A stretch of DNA of 64,000 nucleotides from Kuafuiihalomonas sp964473255 (GTDB lineage Bacteria; Myxococcota; Kuafuiibacteriia; Kuafuiibacteriales; Kuafuiibacteriaceae). A program made the position numbers and the translations under genes. A model generated the notes under the pieces. It saw only the letters and a program-made list of their open reading frames with translations, did not search any database and was not told where the DNA came from. How positions within the stretch are numbered: the stretch's first letter is position 1; each line of letters opens with the position of its first letter. The DNA is taken from the NCBI GenBank assembly GCA_964473255.1, contig CAYYOT010000021.1, positions 1 to 64,000 on the forward strand, in the 5' to 3' direction. This document shows positions 16,924 through 25,155 of the stretch, one piece after another.

Positions 16924-18429
16924 TCACCCTCGTGGGGGAGCCAAGACCATATGCGTCCGCTCGACCGACGATACGAAGTGAGCGGTTAGGCTCAGATTCT
17001 CGTCGAGCCGCAGCTCCAGGCCGAAGTCGGTCCCCGCCAGGAAGTGATGGCCAGGAACGGTAATGATTCCCAGGACCTGACGTTCCGAAGAGGTGATGTC
17101 CACCCCCTGCCAAAGACCCATGGATAGACTGTTCCCCGGCTGAGGGATGGGCACCGGAATGCGACGCGTCGCCGGTAAGGCCTCGTTCGTGCCGAAGACG
17201 AACTGCGTCTGACCGCCGGGGAAGACCACTCCCACGGGCACCGACAAGACATCCAGCAGCACCGCGCCCGCCAGGTCGGTCTCGCTGCGCGCCACGAGCG
17301 CGGCCCCGTGGGCGACACAGGTATCCGGGTCGAGGTGGGTCAGGGGCGTTTTACCCAGTGCCTCCGCGATCCGTCGCCGGACCAGCGGCATACGCGACTG
17401 ACCACCGATCACGACCACATGGTCGAGCTGTTCGGTCTCCATGCCCGCAGACTGGATGGCCTTTTCGACGATGCCGATGCATCGCTCGACCAAGGGAGCC
17501 GTGAGACTCTCGAACTCGCGTCGACTCATCGTGTAGCGGAGATCGAATGAGCGCCCTCGGCGGTCGATGCCGACCATCGGTACGTCGATCTTGGCCTCGG
17601 TCTCGGTGGACAGCGTGCACTTGGCGGCCTCCGCGGCGTTGAGGATCCGCTGAGCGACGACCGGCTCTTCGCTGGGATCGACGCGGTAGTCGTCCTGGCA
17701 GTGCTTGACGATGCGCTCCATGATGGCGCGATCGAAATCAACTCCGCCCAGGAAGCTGTCTCCGCCGGACGCTTTGACGTCGAAGATGTTGTCGGTCAGC
17801 TCCAGGACCGTCGAATCGAAGGTTCCGCCTCCCAGGTCGAAGACCAGGGCTCGACTGTCCAGATTGTGGTTCATGGCGAAGGCGATGGCGGCGGCCGTCG
17901 GCTCGTTGACGAGCCGCAGGACGTCGAGGCCGGCGGCGGCTCCCGCTTCTCGTATGGCGTCGCGCTGACCCTGTCCGAAATGAGCGGGCACGGAGATCAC
18001 GCATCGCCGGACGTCGGCGCGAAGTGCCGCCGCGGCTTGTCGTCGAACCTGGTCCAGAACGAGTCGAGCGACCTCCAGGAAGGGCACGACGCGCCCGTAG
18101 ACGACCGCGCCCAGGCGTTTGTTCGGGTCCTCGTGGACGCGATAGGGGAAGCGGTCGCGGTATCGGTTCACATACTCGCTTTGTTCGCGGCGCCCGAGAA
18201 AGCGCTTCCACCCATGGATGGTGGTGAGCGGGTCCGTGAGCAGCATGTCCTTCGCCAGCCAGCCGACGAGCGGAAGGTCGGGATTCTTGAACGATACGAC
18301 CGAAGGGAGGACGGGTTGCTGGCGGCCGTGTAGGATCGACAAAGGCCCGGGACGGTCCGGTCCGAAGGCTACGGCAGCCGTGTTCGTGGTACCGAGGTCG
18401 ATGCCGAGGACCCAGTCACCCGTGGTCAT
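16924..18429 (-). CDS. Short Hsp70-family protein (DnaK-like without lid)
   Basis: 501 residues, against about 640 for DnaK. The actin-like ATPase domain is complete: phosphate 1 GIDLGTTNTAAV, phosphate 2 ALVFDLGGGTFDSTVL, VNEPTAAAIAFA, and adenosine VVVIGGQSRMPLVRRRI. A beta-type substrate-binding region follows (about 390-500), starting LLDVLSVPVGVVFPGG, but the alpha-helical lid and the acidic tail are absent. Such truncated Hsp70s are common in Myxococcota and can act as client-specific chaperones. No GrpE is next to it. It converges on the membrane-repeat gene, with 8 bp between. Confidence 0.92.
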   Translation of the reverse strand: MTTGDWVLGIDLGTTNTAAVAFGPDRPGPLSILHGRQQPVLPSVVSFKNPDLPLVGWLAKDMLLTDPLTTIHGWKRFLGRREQSEYVNRYRDRFPYRVHEDPNKRLGAVVYGRVVPFLEVARLVLDQVRRQAAAALRADVRRCVISVPAHFGQGQRDAIREAGAAAGLDVLRLVNEPTAAAIAFAMNHNLDSRALVFDLGGGTFDSTVLELTDNIFDVKASGGDSFLGGVDFDRAIMERIVKHCQDDYRVDPSEEPVVAQRILNAAEAAKCTLSTETEAKIDVPMVGIDRRGRSFDLRYTMSRREFESLTAPLVERCIGIVEKAIQSAGMETEQLDHVVVIGGQSRMPLVRRRIAEALGKTPLTHLDPDTCVAHGAALVARSETDLAGAVLLDVLSVPVGVVFPGGQTQFVFGTNEALPATRRIPVPIPQPGNSLSMGLWQGVDITSSERQVLGIITVPGHHFLAGTDFGLELRLDENLSLTAHFVSSVERTHMVLAPPRG

Positions 18430-18486
18430 GATTCCGACTCGACGTCACCCGAGCCTGGCGCGCGGGCAAGCCAATGTTCCCCAAGG

Positions 18487-19755
18487 CTACAGGATTTCCG
18501 AGAGGACCTGCAGACCTTGGCGAATCTCCCGCGACTCGGTGTAGGGCGCGGGACCGAAACGGAGGAGGTCCGCGCGCGCGTCGGTACGTACGCCCCGCTC
18601 TCGCAGACGCTCCTTCAGCTGGCGGGCGTCGGGCCGTCGAAAGCTCACGAAACCGCCGCGCGCCTCCGGGTCTCGGGGCGTGGCCAACCCCAGGCCCCGG
18701 GCAGCCAAGGCGAGCTCGTCGTACCCTTCGATCAGCAGCTGCGTACGGTCCAAGGACGCCTCGCGCAGGACGGTGGGCGTGAGGCCTTCGGCGTCCATCC
18801 ACGATAGGACGGCGCGGCTTCGGTACAGCGACGTCGGATCGAAGGTGGCGCCCAGAAAACGGTGGCGGCCCGGCCCGTAGGACACGGTATCCGCCGCTGC
18901 CTCCAAGCCGTCGAAGTCGGCGAACCATCCGGTATGCCGGGGTGAGAAATCGGTCGCCGCCGCCGGGAGCTGCAGCCAGCAGCAGCCCTCTCCCGATTGG
19001 GCGTACTTGTAGCCGCCGCCGGTCACGAAGACGGTGCCCGGCCACCGGTCGATGGCCAGAGAAAGGGCGTTGAATGAATGGTAAACGTCCACCAGGACCG
19101 GGACTCCGCGCTCGGCCAGGCCTTCGAGCAACGCGTCGAGATCCGTGAAGACGCGCGCGGTTGCGAAGAACACCTGCGATACCGCAACCAGGTCGGTCCG
19201 TTCTCGATCGACGGCGGCGAGCAAGCGGCGGACGAGGCTGGCGGGCTCGTGGGTGTCGACCCAGGAAACGCGCAGTCCGTCTTCGGCGGACCGAACCAGC
19301 TGCCGTCGAAGAGAATGAAACTCTCCGTCGGTGGTCACGACGCGCGCATCGGGGGCAAAACACGAGAGCAGTCGGTAGACGAGCTCGTGCGTGTTGGGTG
19401 CGAAGGCCAGGTCGTCCGGGCGGCTCGACCCCAAGCGAGCACACGTCAGCGCGGCGAAATCGGGAACGACCTCCTCGAAAACGACCCCCCACTTGTCGTC
19501 CATCCAGCGGGCCGCGTCATCGAAAGCGCGCAGCTGTGCTTCACGGGCGACATCCGGCCAGGCTTGGTGGCTGTGGGCGGTCAGCAGCGCCTGGCCTTCC
19601 TTGTCCTGAAGAAAGCGCCGATAGTGCGGTCGGAGCCGTTCGGCGAAGGCGTCGATGCGGGCCGAGAGCTCAGACACGTCGGTGTCCGTTAGACGCCTGG
19701 CTCGGTCCCGCCAAGTCTTTTCCCGCGCCGTCCGGAAGTCGAAATCGAAGGACAT
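18487..19755 (-). CDS. Kynureninase-like PLP enzyme (aminotransferase class V fold)
   Basis: 422 residues. Fold-type I PLP features: DDLAFAPNTHELVYRLL near the cofactor phosphate, VLVDVYHSFNALSL carrying the cofactor Asp, and the Schiff-base Lys in GGGYKYAQSGEGCCWL. SPRHTGWFADF and SYGPGRHRFLGATFDP match the kynureninase pattern (G-W-F, then R-F-x-G-x-T), so a kynureninase-type C-C hydrolase or cysteine-desulfurase-like relative is likely. No other tryptophan-degradation gene is in view. It is divergent from the DHPS-like gene with only 29 bp between starts, so their promoters must overlap. Confidence 0.8.
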   Translation of the reverse strand: MSFDFDFRTAREKTWRDRARRLTDTDVSELSARIDAFAERLRPHYRRFLQDKEGQALLTAHSHQAWPDVAREAQLRAFDDAARWMDDKWGVVFEEVVPDFAALTCARLGSSRPDDLAFAPNTHELVYRLLSCFAPDARVVTTDGEFHSLRRQLVRSAEDGLRVSWVDTHEPASLVRRLLAAVDRERTDLVAVSQVFFATARVFTDLDALLEGLAERGVPVLVDVYHSFNALSLAIDRWPGTVFVTGGGYKYAQSGEGCCWLQLPAAATDFSPRHTGWFADFDGLEAAADTVSYGPGRHRFLGATFDPTSLYRSRAVLSWMDAEGLTPTVLREASLDRTQLLIEGYDELALAARGLGLATPRDPEARGGFVSFRRPDARQLKERLRERGVRTDARADLLRFGPAPYTESREIRQGLQVLSEIL

Positions 19756-19784
19756 CTGGTGGGCTCGGATGATGGGATCTGACG

Positions 19785-20681
19785 GTGCTCGACTACAGCG
19801 TTGTTCGGCGTATCCAGAGCCGCTACGGAGACGCCCTCGACCACCGCATTCCCGGCTTTCGGATCGGAGACGTCGATTTCGACTTCGACCACAGTCGCTA
19901 CCTGGTGGGCGTCATCAACCTTTCAACGGACTCCTGGTACCAAGAGTCGATCGCCCGGACGTCCGCCGAAGCCATCGAGCGAGGCATCAAGCTGATGGAG
20001 GAAGGGGCGACGATCCTCGATATCGGGGCCGAATCCACGCTGCCCGACGCCGAGCGCAAGGACGTGACGGCCCAGCTCGATGCGCTCCTGCCGGTGGTCG
20101 AGCCGCTCGCCCGCCGGGGGGCGGTGGTTTCGGTCGAGAGCTACCACCCGGAGGTGCTGGAGCAGTGCGCCAAAGCGGGCGCTCGGATCTTCAATCTCAC
20201 GGGAATGCGCGAGGCGCCGGCCGTATTCGACCTGGCCTCGCACTACGGGGCGGCCGTCATCCTCTGCTATGTTCAAGGCGAGACCGTCCGGGACGTCGGC
20301 AACCTGGACATTGCGGAAGACATGGTCCCAAAGCTCGTCGACTACTTTCGAGACCTCCTCGATACCGCGGAACGCCATGGCGTCACCAATTGCTTCGTCG
20401 ACCCTGGACTCGGCTTCTACTACAAGAACCTCGAGGATTCCCGGCAGCGCGTGACCTATCAGTTCGACACGTTTCTCAACGCGTTTCGCATGTGGGAGTT
20501 GAACAAGCCTGTCTTCAACATCGTGCCGCATGCACCGGAAGCCTTCGGCCCGAACTTTCGGCGGTCGGCCGAGCCGTTCTTCGCCGTGTGGGCGCTGCTG
20601 GGCGGAACCCACGTCATCCGTACGCACGAGGTCGCCGCGTTGAAGCGGGTCCTCACGGCCATGGAGATGTACCGTCCATGA
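19785..20681 (+). CDS. Dihydropteroate-synthase-like pterin-binding protein
   Basis: 298 residues, a DHPS/pterin-binding barrel. LVGVINLSTDSW matches the N-V-T-P-D-S-F block, ILDIGAESTLPDA the GGESTRPGA block, VSVESYHPEV the SVDTYK block and FVDPGLGFYYKN the DPG-x-GF block, and the C-terminal R-x-H phosphate site is kept (VIRTHEV). Several DHPS-defining residues differ: the Gly-Gly of the first loop, the Arg after GEST (here Leu), Asp of SVDTY (here Glu), and the S-R-K loop is missing. It probably binds a pterin but may not condense p-aminobenzoate. It overlaps the SDR gene by ATGA. GTG start. Confidence 0.8.
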   Translation: MLDYSVVRRIQSRYGDALDHRIPGFRIGDVDFDFDHSRYLVGVINLSTDSWYQESIARTSAEAIERGIKLMEEGATILDIGAESTLPDAERKDVTAQLDALLPVVEPLARRGAVVSVESYHPEVLEQCAKAGARIFNLTGMREAPAVFDLASHYGAAVILCYVQGETVRDVGNLDIAEDMVPKLVDYFRDLLDTAERHGVTNCFVDPGLGFYYKNLEDSRQRVTYQFDTFLNAFRMWELNKPVFNIVPHAPEAFGPNFRRSAEPFFAVWALLGGTHVIRTHEVAALKRVLTAMEMYRP

Positions 20682-21385
20682 CCGATGCCGCCCTGGTGAC
20701 CGCTTCCAGCAGCGGCTTGGGAGCATCGCTGTCGCGCTTTCTCGCGGCGCGGGGATTCACGGTGTTTGCGCACTACCGTTCTTCCAGCGAGGCCGTGCAG
20801 CGACTCGAGGACGAGTTTGGCTCGGCGATCGTCCCTCTTCGCGCAGACCTTACGCTGTCCGAAGAACGAGCGCGGCTGGCCCGCACCATCGACGATCACG
20901 GGGCATCGTTGCGCGTACTCGTCAACAACTTGGGGATCTATACCGAGCAGATGCTCGAAGACATCGACGATCAGGTGTTCGATCGGGTCTTCCGCGCCAC
21001 GTGTACCGCGGGATTCGACCTCGTTCGGCGCCTGCGACCTCGGCTCGAGGCATCGGCGCCATCGCGGGTGATCAACATCGGCGACTCGGGTGCCGACCGA
21101 ATCGAGGCTCGCCGGCAGGCGACCCCGTATCACATCGCAAAGCTAGGCGTTCACGTCTTGACCCGCACGTGGGCGCAGGTCCTGACCCCGGCCGGCATCA
21201 CGGTGAACATGGTGTCACCCGGTTTCTTGGAGAACAGTGTCGGGGAACCCGGGGAGGCGATCCCGGCCGGGCGAACGGGCTCGTTTTCGGATATCGAGGC
21301 GGCGGTCGCGTTTCTCCTTTCGCCCGAGGCGAGCTACGTCTCGGGCACGAACATCGTCGTTTCCGGCGGCTGGAATCTAGGCTGA
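20678..21385 (+). CDS. Short-chain dehydrogenase, pteridine-reductase-like
   Basis: 235 residues. NADP-binding TASSSGLGASLSRFL, then VFAHYRSSSEAV, a basic/Ser stretch like the H-Y-x-x-S of PTR1/FolM reductases that favours NADPH. The NAG-type motif is NNLGIYTEQM; catalytic Tyr and Lys lie in YHIAK. Before the Tyr, the usual catalytic Ser region reads INIGDSGAD; PTR1 and FolM use Asp there, so a pteridine reductase role is plausible. Start ATG 20678 overlaps the DHPS-like stop. Linked to a pterin-binding neighbour, it may reduce a pterin; a generic SDR remains possible. Confidence 0.8.
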   Translation: MTDAALVTASSSGLGASLSRFLAARGFTVFAHYRSSSEAVQRLEDEFGSAIVPLRADLTLSEERARLARTIDDHGASLRVLVNNLGIYTEQMLEDIDDQVFDRVFRATCTAGFDLVRRLRPRLEASAPSRVINIGDSGADRIEARRQATPYHIAKLGVHVLTRTWAQVLTPAGITVNMVSPGFLENSVGEPGEAIPAGRTGSFSDIEAAVAFLLSPEASYVSGTNIVVSGGWNLG

Positions 21386-21389
21386 AGCC

Positions 21390-22307
21390 GTGCCGTCGCT
21401 CGAGGTGGTCGTAGCTGGTAATGTCGGGATCGATACCAACGTTGCTCTACCCGTCGACTTCATCCCCGCGCAGCTGGCCACGGTCGAGGCGGCATTCACG
21501 GACAACGAGGACGGGATCGGGCAGGCGGGGGGCTACAGCTCGCTGGGCTACGCCAGCCTCGGTCGCCGCGTGGGATTCGTCGGGTATGTCGGCGATGATC
21601 CCTTGGGCCGGTGGATCGAGGGCGCGTTGGATCGCGCGGGGGTCGAACTCCTTCTGTTCACGGATCCAGCGGGCACCAGCCGCAGCATCAATCTGATGCG
21701 CCCCGACGGAACCCGCAACACGTTCTACGACGGGAAGTCTCACCTCGAGCTGGAGCCCGACCTCGATAGGTGCGTGGCCTTTCTGGCCGGCGCACGGCTG
21801 GTCCACGTTCACTTGGCGAACTGGTGTCGGCGGCTCCTGGCGCCGGCCCGAGCCGCGGGCCTTACGATCGCCGTCGACCTGCAGGACGTGCCGTCGCCCG
21901 ACGACCCGTATCGTCGGGACTTCATCGAAGCCGCCGACATCATCTTTGCTTCGGCCGTTCAGGCCGATGACGCACGACGGCTCGCCGAAGCGCTCGCGAA
22001 CAAGAACCCGCAGGCCGAGATCGTTCTCGGCCGGGGCGCGCGGGGCGCATCGCTCCTGACGCCCGGTGCTGGCTACCGTGAGGCTCCGCCGGCCCGAATG
22101 GAAGCTCCGGTCGTCAATACGAACGGTGCCGGCGATAGTCTGGCGGTCGGCTATCTCGTGGCTCGGATTCTGTCCGGGTTCGATGCGGATCGGTCTCTGC
22201 AGTGGGGCCAGACGGCGGCGCGCTTTGCATGCGCACACGGCGGTGCGGGAACGCCGCGCCTCATACGCGAACCAGAGCTGATGGCCATCGTCGGGCAGGG
22301 CGCCTGA
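21390..22307 (+). CDS. PfkB-family carbohydrate/nucleoside kinase
   Basis: 305 residues from GTG 21390, 4 bp after the SDR stop. The N-terminal Gly motif GQAGGYSSLGYASLGRRVGFVG and the C-terminal catalytic motif NTNGAGDSLAVGYL, with the base Asp and anion hole, are clear PfkB signatures. Small polar sugars, sugar phosphates and nucleosides are the usual substrates; which one is used is not visible. In the same operon as the DHPS-like and reductase genes, it could phosphorylate a pterin side chain or a ribosyl intermediate, an inference from context only. Confidence 0.9.
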   Translation: MPSLEVVVAGNVGIDTNVALPVDFIPAQLATVEAAFTDNEDGIGQAGGYSSLGYASLGRRVGFVGYVGDDPLGRWIEGALDRAGVELLLFTDPAGTSRSINLMRPDGTRNTFYDGKSHLELEPDLDRCVAFLAGARLVHVHLANWCRRLLAPARAAGLTIAVDLQDVPSPDDPYRRDFIEAADIIFASAVQADDARRLAEALANKNPQAEIVLGRGARGASLLTPGAGYREAPPARMEAPVVNTNGAGDSLAVGYLVARILSGFDADRSLQWGQTAARFACAHGGAGTPRLIREPELMAIVGQGA

Positions 22308-22310
22308 CGC

Positions 22311-23129
22311 TCAAGCCGTCCAGATACCCTGCAGGGGTCGACGACTCGGTTCGAGCGTCAGGTCTCGGATCCAGGTTCCAGCCGGTTGGACCAGAAGGAA
22401 GAATAGCAGGGCCAAGGCTCCTCCGGCGGTCGAGATGGCGCCGAAGAGGGGCGGCGTGAGACAGAGGGCCGTGATCGCTCCCGCGAGGGCGACAACCCCG
22501 AGGGAGAAGGTCTGGAGCCGAGTCACGGCGGCTCGTGCCCATCGGCGAGGGTCGATTTCGCTGAAGACGAGTGGGTACGAACCGCCAGCCCCCACCGTCC
22601 AGTGGTCGCCGTTGCGGGAGAAGTCTCCGGCGACGAAGACGATGTCGTCGGGCTTGAGAGTGACTTCGATGTTCCGAAAGAAGCCTTTTGCTTTCGTCGC
22701 CTCGGCGTAGACCGCGTCGAATCGATCGCGGTCGGGGCAGCGCGCCAGTGCCTCTTGGTGTTCGCGCGAAGGCCACACGTCGTTCGCTGGGTCGGGTCGG
22801 ATGGTGAGTCTTCCACCGTCCCACTCGGCCTCGCCCCCGAAGACTTCACCGTCGTACGCACGGTCGTGCCAGCCCACGGTCGCGCTGCGGGCACTCCATC
22901 GGCGCCCCCTTTGCTCGACGCGATGGCGAGCTACCGCGCTCTTCGGTCCGCGACCCGCGACCAATCGAGCCCGAACGTAGCCGTGGCCCTCGGCTGACCC
23001 GTCGAAGCGCGGTGGCCATCTGTTTCGGCGTATCCAGGTGGCCCGCAGCCAGGCGACCGAGACGATCAGCAATACGTTTGTCCAGAAGATGGCCAGCGCG
23101 AGGGCTCCCAGCCAGGTATATGGGATCAC
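22311..23129 (-). CDS. Membrane protein with GIDE-like domain
   Basis: 272 residues. N-terminal membrane span (LGALALAIFWTNVLLIVSVAWL), a soluble middle (about 40-200) and two closely spaced C-terminal spans (LGVVALAGAITALCL and GGALALLFFLLV). The middle has GYVRARLVAGRGPKSAVA, then VTLKPDDIVFVAGD. That order, and spans at both ends, resembles the GIDE domain of MULAN-type proteins and their bacterial relatives, where it binds membrane or protein partners; the match is weak. Its ATG is 2 bp from the desaturase stop, so the two are one transcript. Confidence 0.6.
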   Translation of the reverse strand: MIPYTWLGALALAIFWTNVLLIVSVAWLRATWIRRNRWPPRFDGSAEGHGYVRARLVAGRGPKSAVARHRVEQRGRRWSARSATVGWHDRAYDGEVFGGEAEWDGGRLTIRPDPANDVWPSREHQEALARCPDRDRFDAVYAEATKAKGFFRNIEVTLKPDDIVFVAGDFSRNGDHWTVGAGGSYPLVFSEIDPRRWARAAVTRLQTFSLGVVALAGAITALCLTPPLFGAISTAGGALALLFFLLVQPAGTWIRDLTLEPSRRPLQGIWTA

Positions 23130-23130
23130 G

Positions 23131-24114
23131 CTACGGCCCGGCGGAAGCTTCAGCCTGGGCCAGCCGGTCGGCTCGCGGAGCCAAGGAGCTTGCTTGGCCT
23201 TGCTCCGCGGCCGCTACGTTCAGCGGCTCGGGGCGCAAGAAATGCAGGACATAGGTGCGCATCAGGAAGCCGACCATGCTGGGTTCATCGAGGCTCGGAT
23301 CGATCCGAGGTTTGACTTCGCGCTCGTGCGCCTCGTGCAGAACCGACCAGTGCAGGCCGGCCCGGTTGTGATGGATCGTGTGGTAGCCGTTGTTGCACAT
23401 GATCCAGTTGAACCATCGGCCAACGAAGTTTCGGGAGTGATTCCACTCGCTCGAGACGTCGCATCGGTCGTGCTGGATGAGGTTGATGCGCAGGATGCCG
23501 CGCGCACCCCAAAGCTGAGGGAGGACGATGAAGAAGAGCGTCGTCCAGAAGTCGAAAACTGCCAGGACTCCGGTCAGCCCGAAAGCGAAGATCGTTTCCC
23601 GTCTGTACTGGCGACGGAACGCCTCCCGACCGGCTACCGCGGCCCACCGCTGCACGCCGGCGAACGTGTTGGGGCCGGCCACGTTGGGAAAGTGGATCAG
23701 GTTCAGCAGATTCCAGCGAAAGTTCACGTTCTCCGGGGCTGCCCAGTCCGGCCGGCCGTCGTCCTCGAAGTGGTGATGTACGAGGTTGTGAGAGGGCGTA
23801 TTGGCGGAGGCGGGGTAGAGATTCCCAAAGCTCAGGGCCAGCTTGAAGGCGTCGTTCAGGTGCCTGGAGTGAAAGATGCCTTGGTGCAGGTGATTGTGGA
23901 TAACGACGGCGTTCAAGAAGCTGAAGTAGCCGGCCGCCAGCAGGCAGACCGGGTTGCGCATGGCCGGCACGAAATACATGCCGAACAGAAGGAACATGTA
24001 CACGGCGATGATGCCGACCTGTCGCTTTTCGGCCGGGTGCCTCAACAGGCCCCGTTCGGCCCCGCTCATGGCGCTTGAGCTACCAGCGTTGCGCGGAGGC
24101 TTCAAGCCGATCAT
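23131..24114 (-). CDS. Membrane fatty-acid desaturase 1
   Basis: 327 residues. Three His boxes of the di-iron membrane desaturase/hydroxylase family: HNHLHQG, HNLVHHH, and HTIHHNRAGLHW. Four hydrophobic segments surround them. It would insert a double bond into, or hydroxylate, an acyl chain or similar lipid, using membrane electron carriers not found here. Start ATG 24114 has CGAGGG about six bases upstream; ATG 24069 is an alternative. Divergent from a second desaturase across a repeat-rich gap. Confidence 0.9.
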   Translation of the reverse strand: MIGLKPPRNAGSSSAMSGAERGLLRHPAEKRQVGIIAVYMFLLFGMYFVPAMRNPVCLLAAGYFSFLNAVVIHNHLHQGIFHSRHLNDAFKLALSFGNLYPASANTPSHNLVHHHFEDDGRPDWAAPENVNFRWNLLNLIHFPNVAGPNTFAGVQRWAAVAGREAFRRQYRRETIFAFGLTGVLAVFDFWTTLFFIVLPQLWGARGILRINLIQHDRCDVSSEWNHSRNFVGRWFNWIMCNNGYHTIHHNRAGLHWSVLHEAHEREVKPRIDPSLDEPSMVGFLMRTYVLHFLRPEPLNVAAAEQGQASSLAPRADRLAQAEASAGP

Positions 24115-24132
24115 GTAGGCCCTCGGCATGCA

Positions 24133-24144
24133 TGCAGGCCTGCA
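24133..24144. promoter_or_regulatory. Perfect 12-bp palindrome between the two desaturase genes
   Basis: TGCAGGCCTGCA is self-complementary. It lies 19 bp upstream of the ATG of desaturase 1 and 183 bp upstream of desaturase 2, in the only stretch that can hold promoters for both. A regulator-binding site is possible; the regulator is unknown. Confidence 0.35.
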
Positions 24145-24177
24145 GGCTTGTCGTCAGCTCGACTGGCCCGCCCAACC

Positions 24178-24215
24178 GACTGCGTAACTCGGTTCGGACT
24201 GCGTAACTCGGTTCG
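24178..24215. repeat. Tandem 19-bp direct repeat in the divergent desaturase promoter region
   Basis: GACTGCGTAACTCGGTTCG occurs twice head to tail with no mismatch. In a window of G+C-rich, non-repetitive intergenic DNA this is unusual. It may be a double operator for a regulator of the divergent desaturases, or a recent tandem duplication. Confidence 0.7.
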
Positions 24216-24327
24216 CACCCAGCAGCGCCGCGACCGGTTTGGCCAACGGCGACGAGTTCGTTTACCATGCTCCCAAATTGAGGTAGCGCACCTCTCGCCC
24301 CTGGGAATTCTGACTTTCGTGAGCGCC

Positions 24328-25155
24328 ATGATCGCAACCCTGAACTCGCTTCCCTACAAGCAGTTCCGACGGAACCGGCATTTCTACCTCTGGTACGACG
24401 GGACCTACGCGGTTTTCATCCTCGCGGCCATCGCCCTCATGGTCTATGGCGAGTGGCCGGGGCTCTTCGCCGAGTGGAACCCGTGGCTGCTCCTCTTGCT
24501 CCCGGTCCTCATCTACGCCCAGATCACGGCTCATCTGTTCATTCACAACGCCACCCACAAGAGCTGGCCGAAGCCGATCAATCGCTTGGTGGGAGAGCTG
24601 TGCGGCGTCTTCGTTCTCACTCGGTTCGCCTCCTGGGAGGTCGTCCACCAGCGCCACCACATCTATTCGGATGACGTCGAGAAAGACCCGCACCCGGTCA
24701 TCCCGAGCTTTTGGAAGTTCGCGCTCAACACCATCGTGAACGTCGAGGTGCAGCTACAGAACGCGTACTTCGATTCGTTCGGCGACACGGCGGAGAACCG
24801 ACGCTACGAGCGTGTACGGGCGTACGTGAGCTTCGCCGTAGGGATGCTTCTCCTGTACTCCTGGTATCTCTTTTGGGGGCCGGCGGGATTCTTCTTCCTC
24901 TTCGTACCGTCCGCGCTGCTGGGCGGCCTGCACGTCATCCACTTCAACTGGTGCACGCACAATGGGTTCTCGAAAGACCAAGACTTCCGTCCCGTGAACC
25001 TGGATCACGGTGTGTACTGGGTCGGAAATCGAGTCTTCTTCGGCATCTACTATCACGCCAACCATCACCGGCGTCCGGGTCTCTTCAACCCTATGCACAT
25101 GCCCAACGGCCTTCCGGTCGAACCGCCGGGTGGGCGTTCACGAGCATCGGCCTAG
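24328..25155 (+). CDS. Membrane fatty-acid desaturase 2
   Basis: 275 residues. His boxes HNATHKSW, HQRHH and YYHANHHRRPGLF, plus four or five hydrophobic spans (FILAAIALMVYG, WLLLLLPVLIYAQI, FAVGMLLLYSWYLFW, FFFLFVPSALLGGLHVI). The box pattern differs from desaturase 1, so the two are not recent duplicates. The frame is open for 180 bp upstream, but ATG 24328 starts MIATLNSLPYKQF and leaves room for a promoter; a GTG at 24319 would add three residues. It ends inside the EgtD-like gene's last codons on the other strand (convergent overlap). Confidence 0.9.
   Translation: MIATLNSLPYKQFRRNRHFYLWYDGTYAVFILAAIALMVYGEWPGLFAEWNPWLLLLLPVLIYAQITAHLFIHNATHKSWPKPINRLVGELCGVFVLTRFASWEVVHQRHHIYSDDVEKDPHPVIPSFWKFALNTIVNVEVQLQNAYFDSFGDTAENRRYERVRAYVSFAVGMLLLYSWYLFWGPAGFFFLFVPSALLGGLHVIHFNWCTHNGFSKDQDFRPVNLDHGVYWVGNRVFFGIYYHANHHRRPGLFNPMHMPNGLPVEPPGGRSRASA

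Noticed and set aside
19655..20677. Long upstream extension of the SDR frame
   Set aside because: It overlaps the DHPS-like gene in a different frame and the kynureninase-like gene; ATG 20678 with the ATGA overlap is the evident start.
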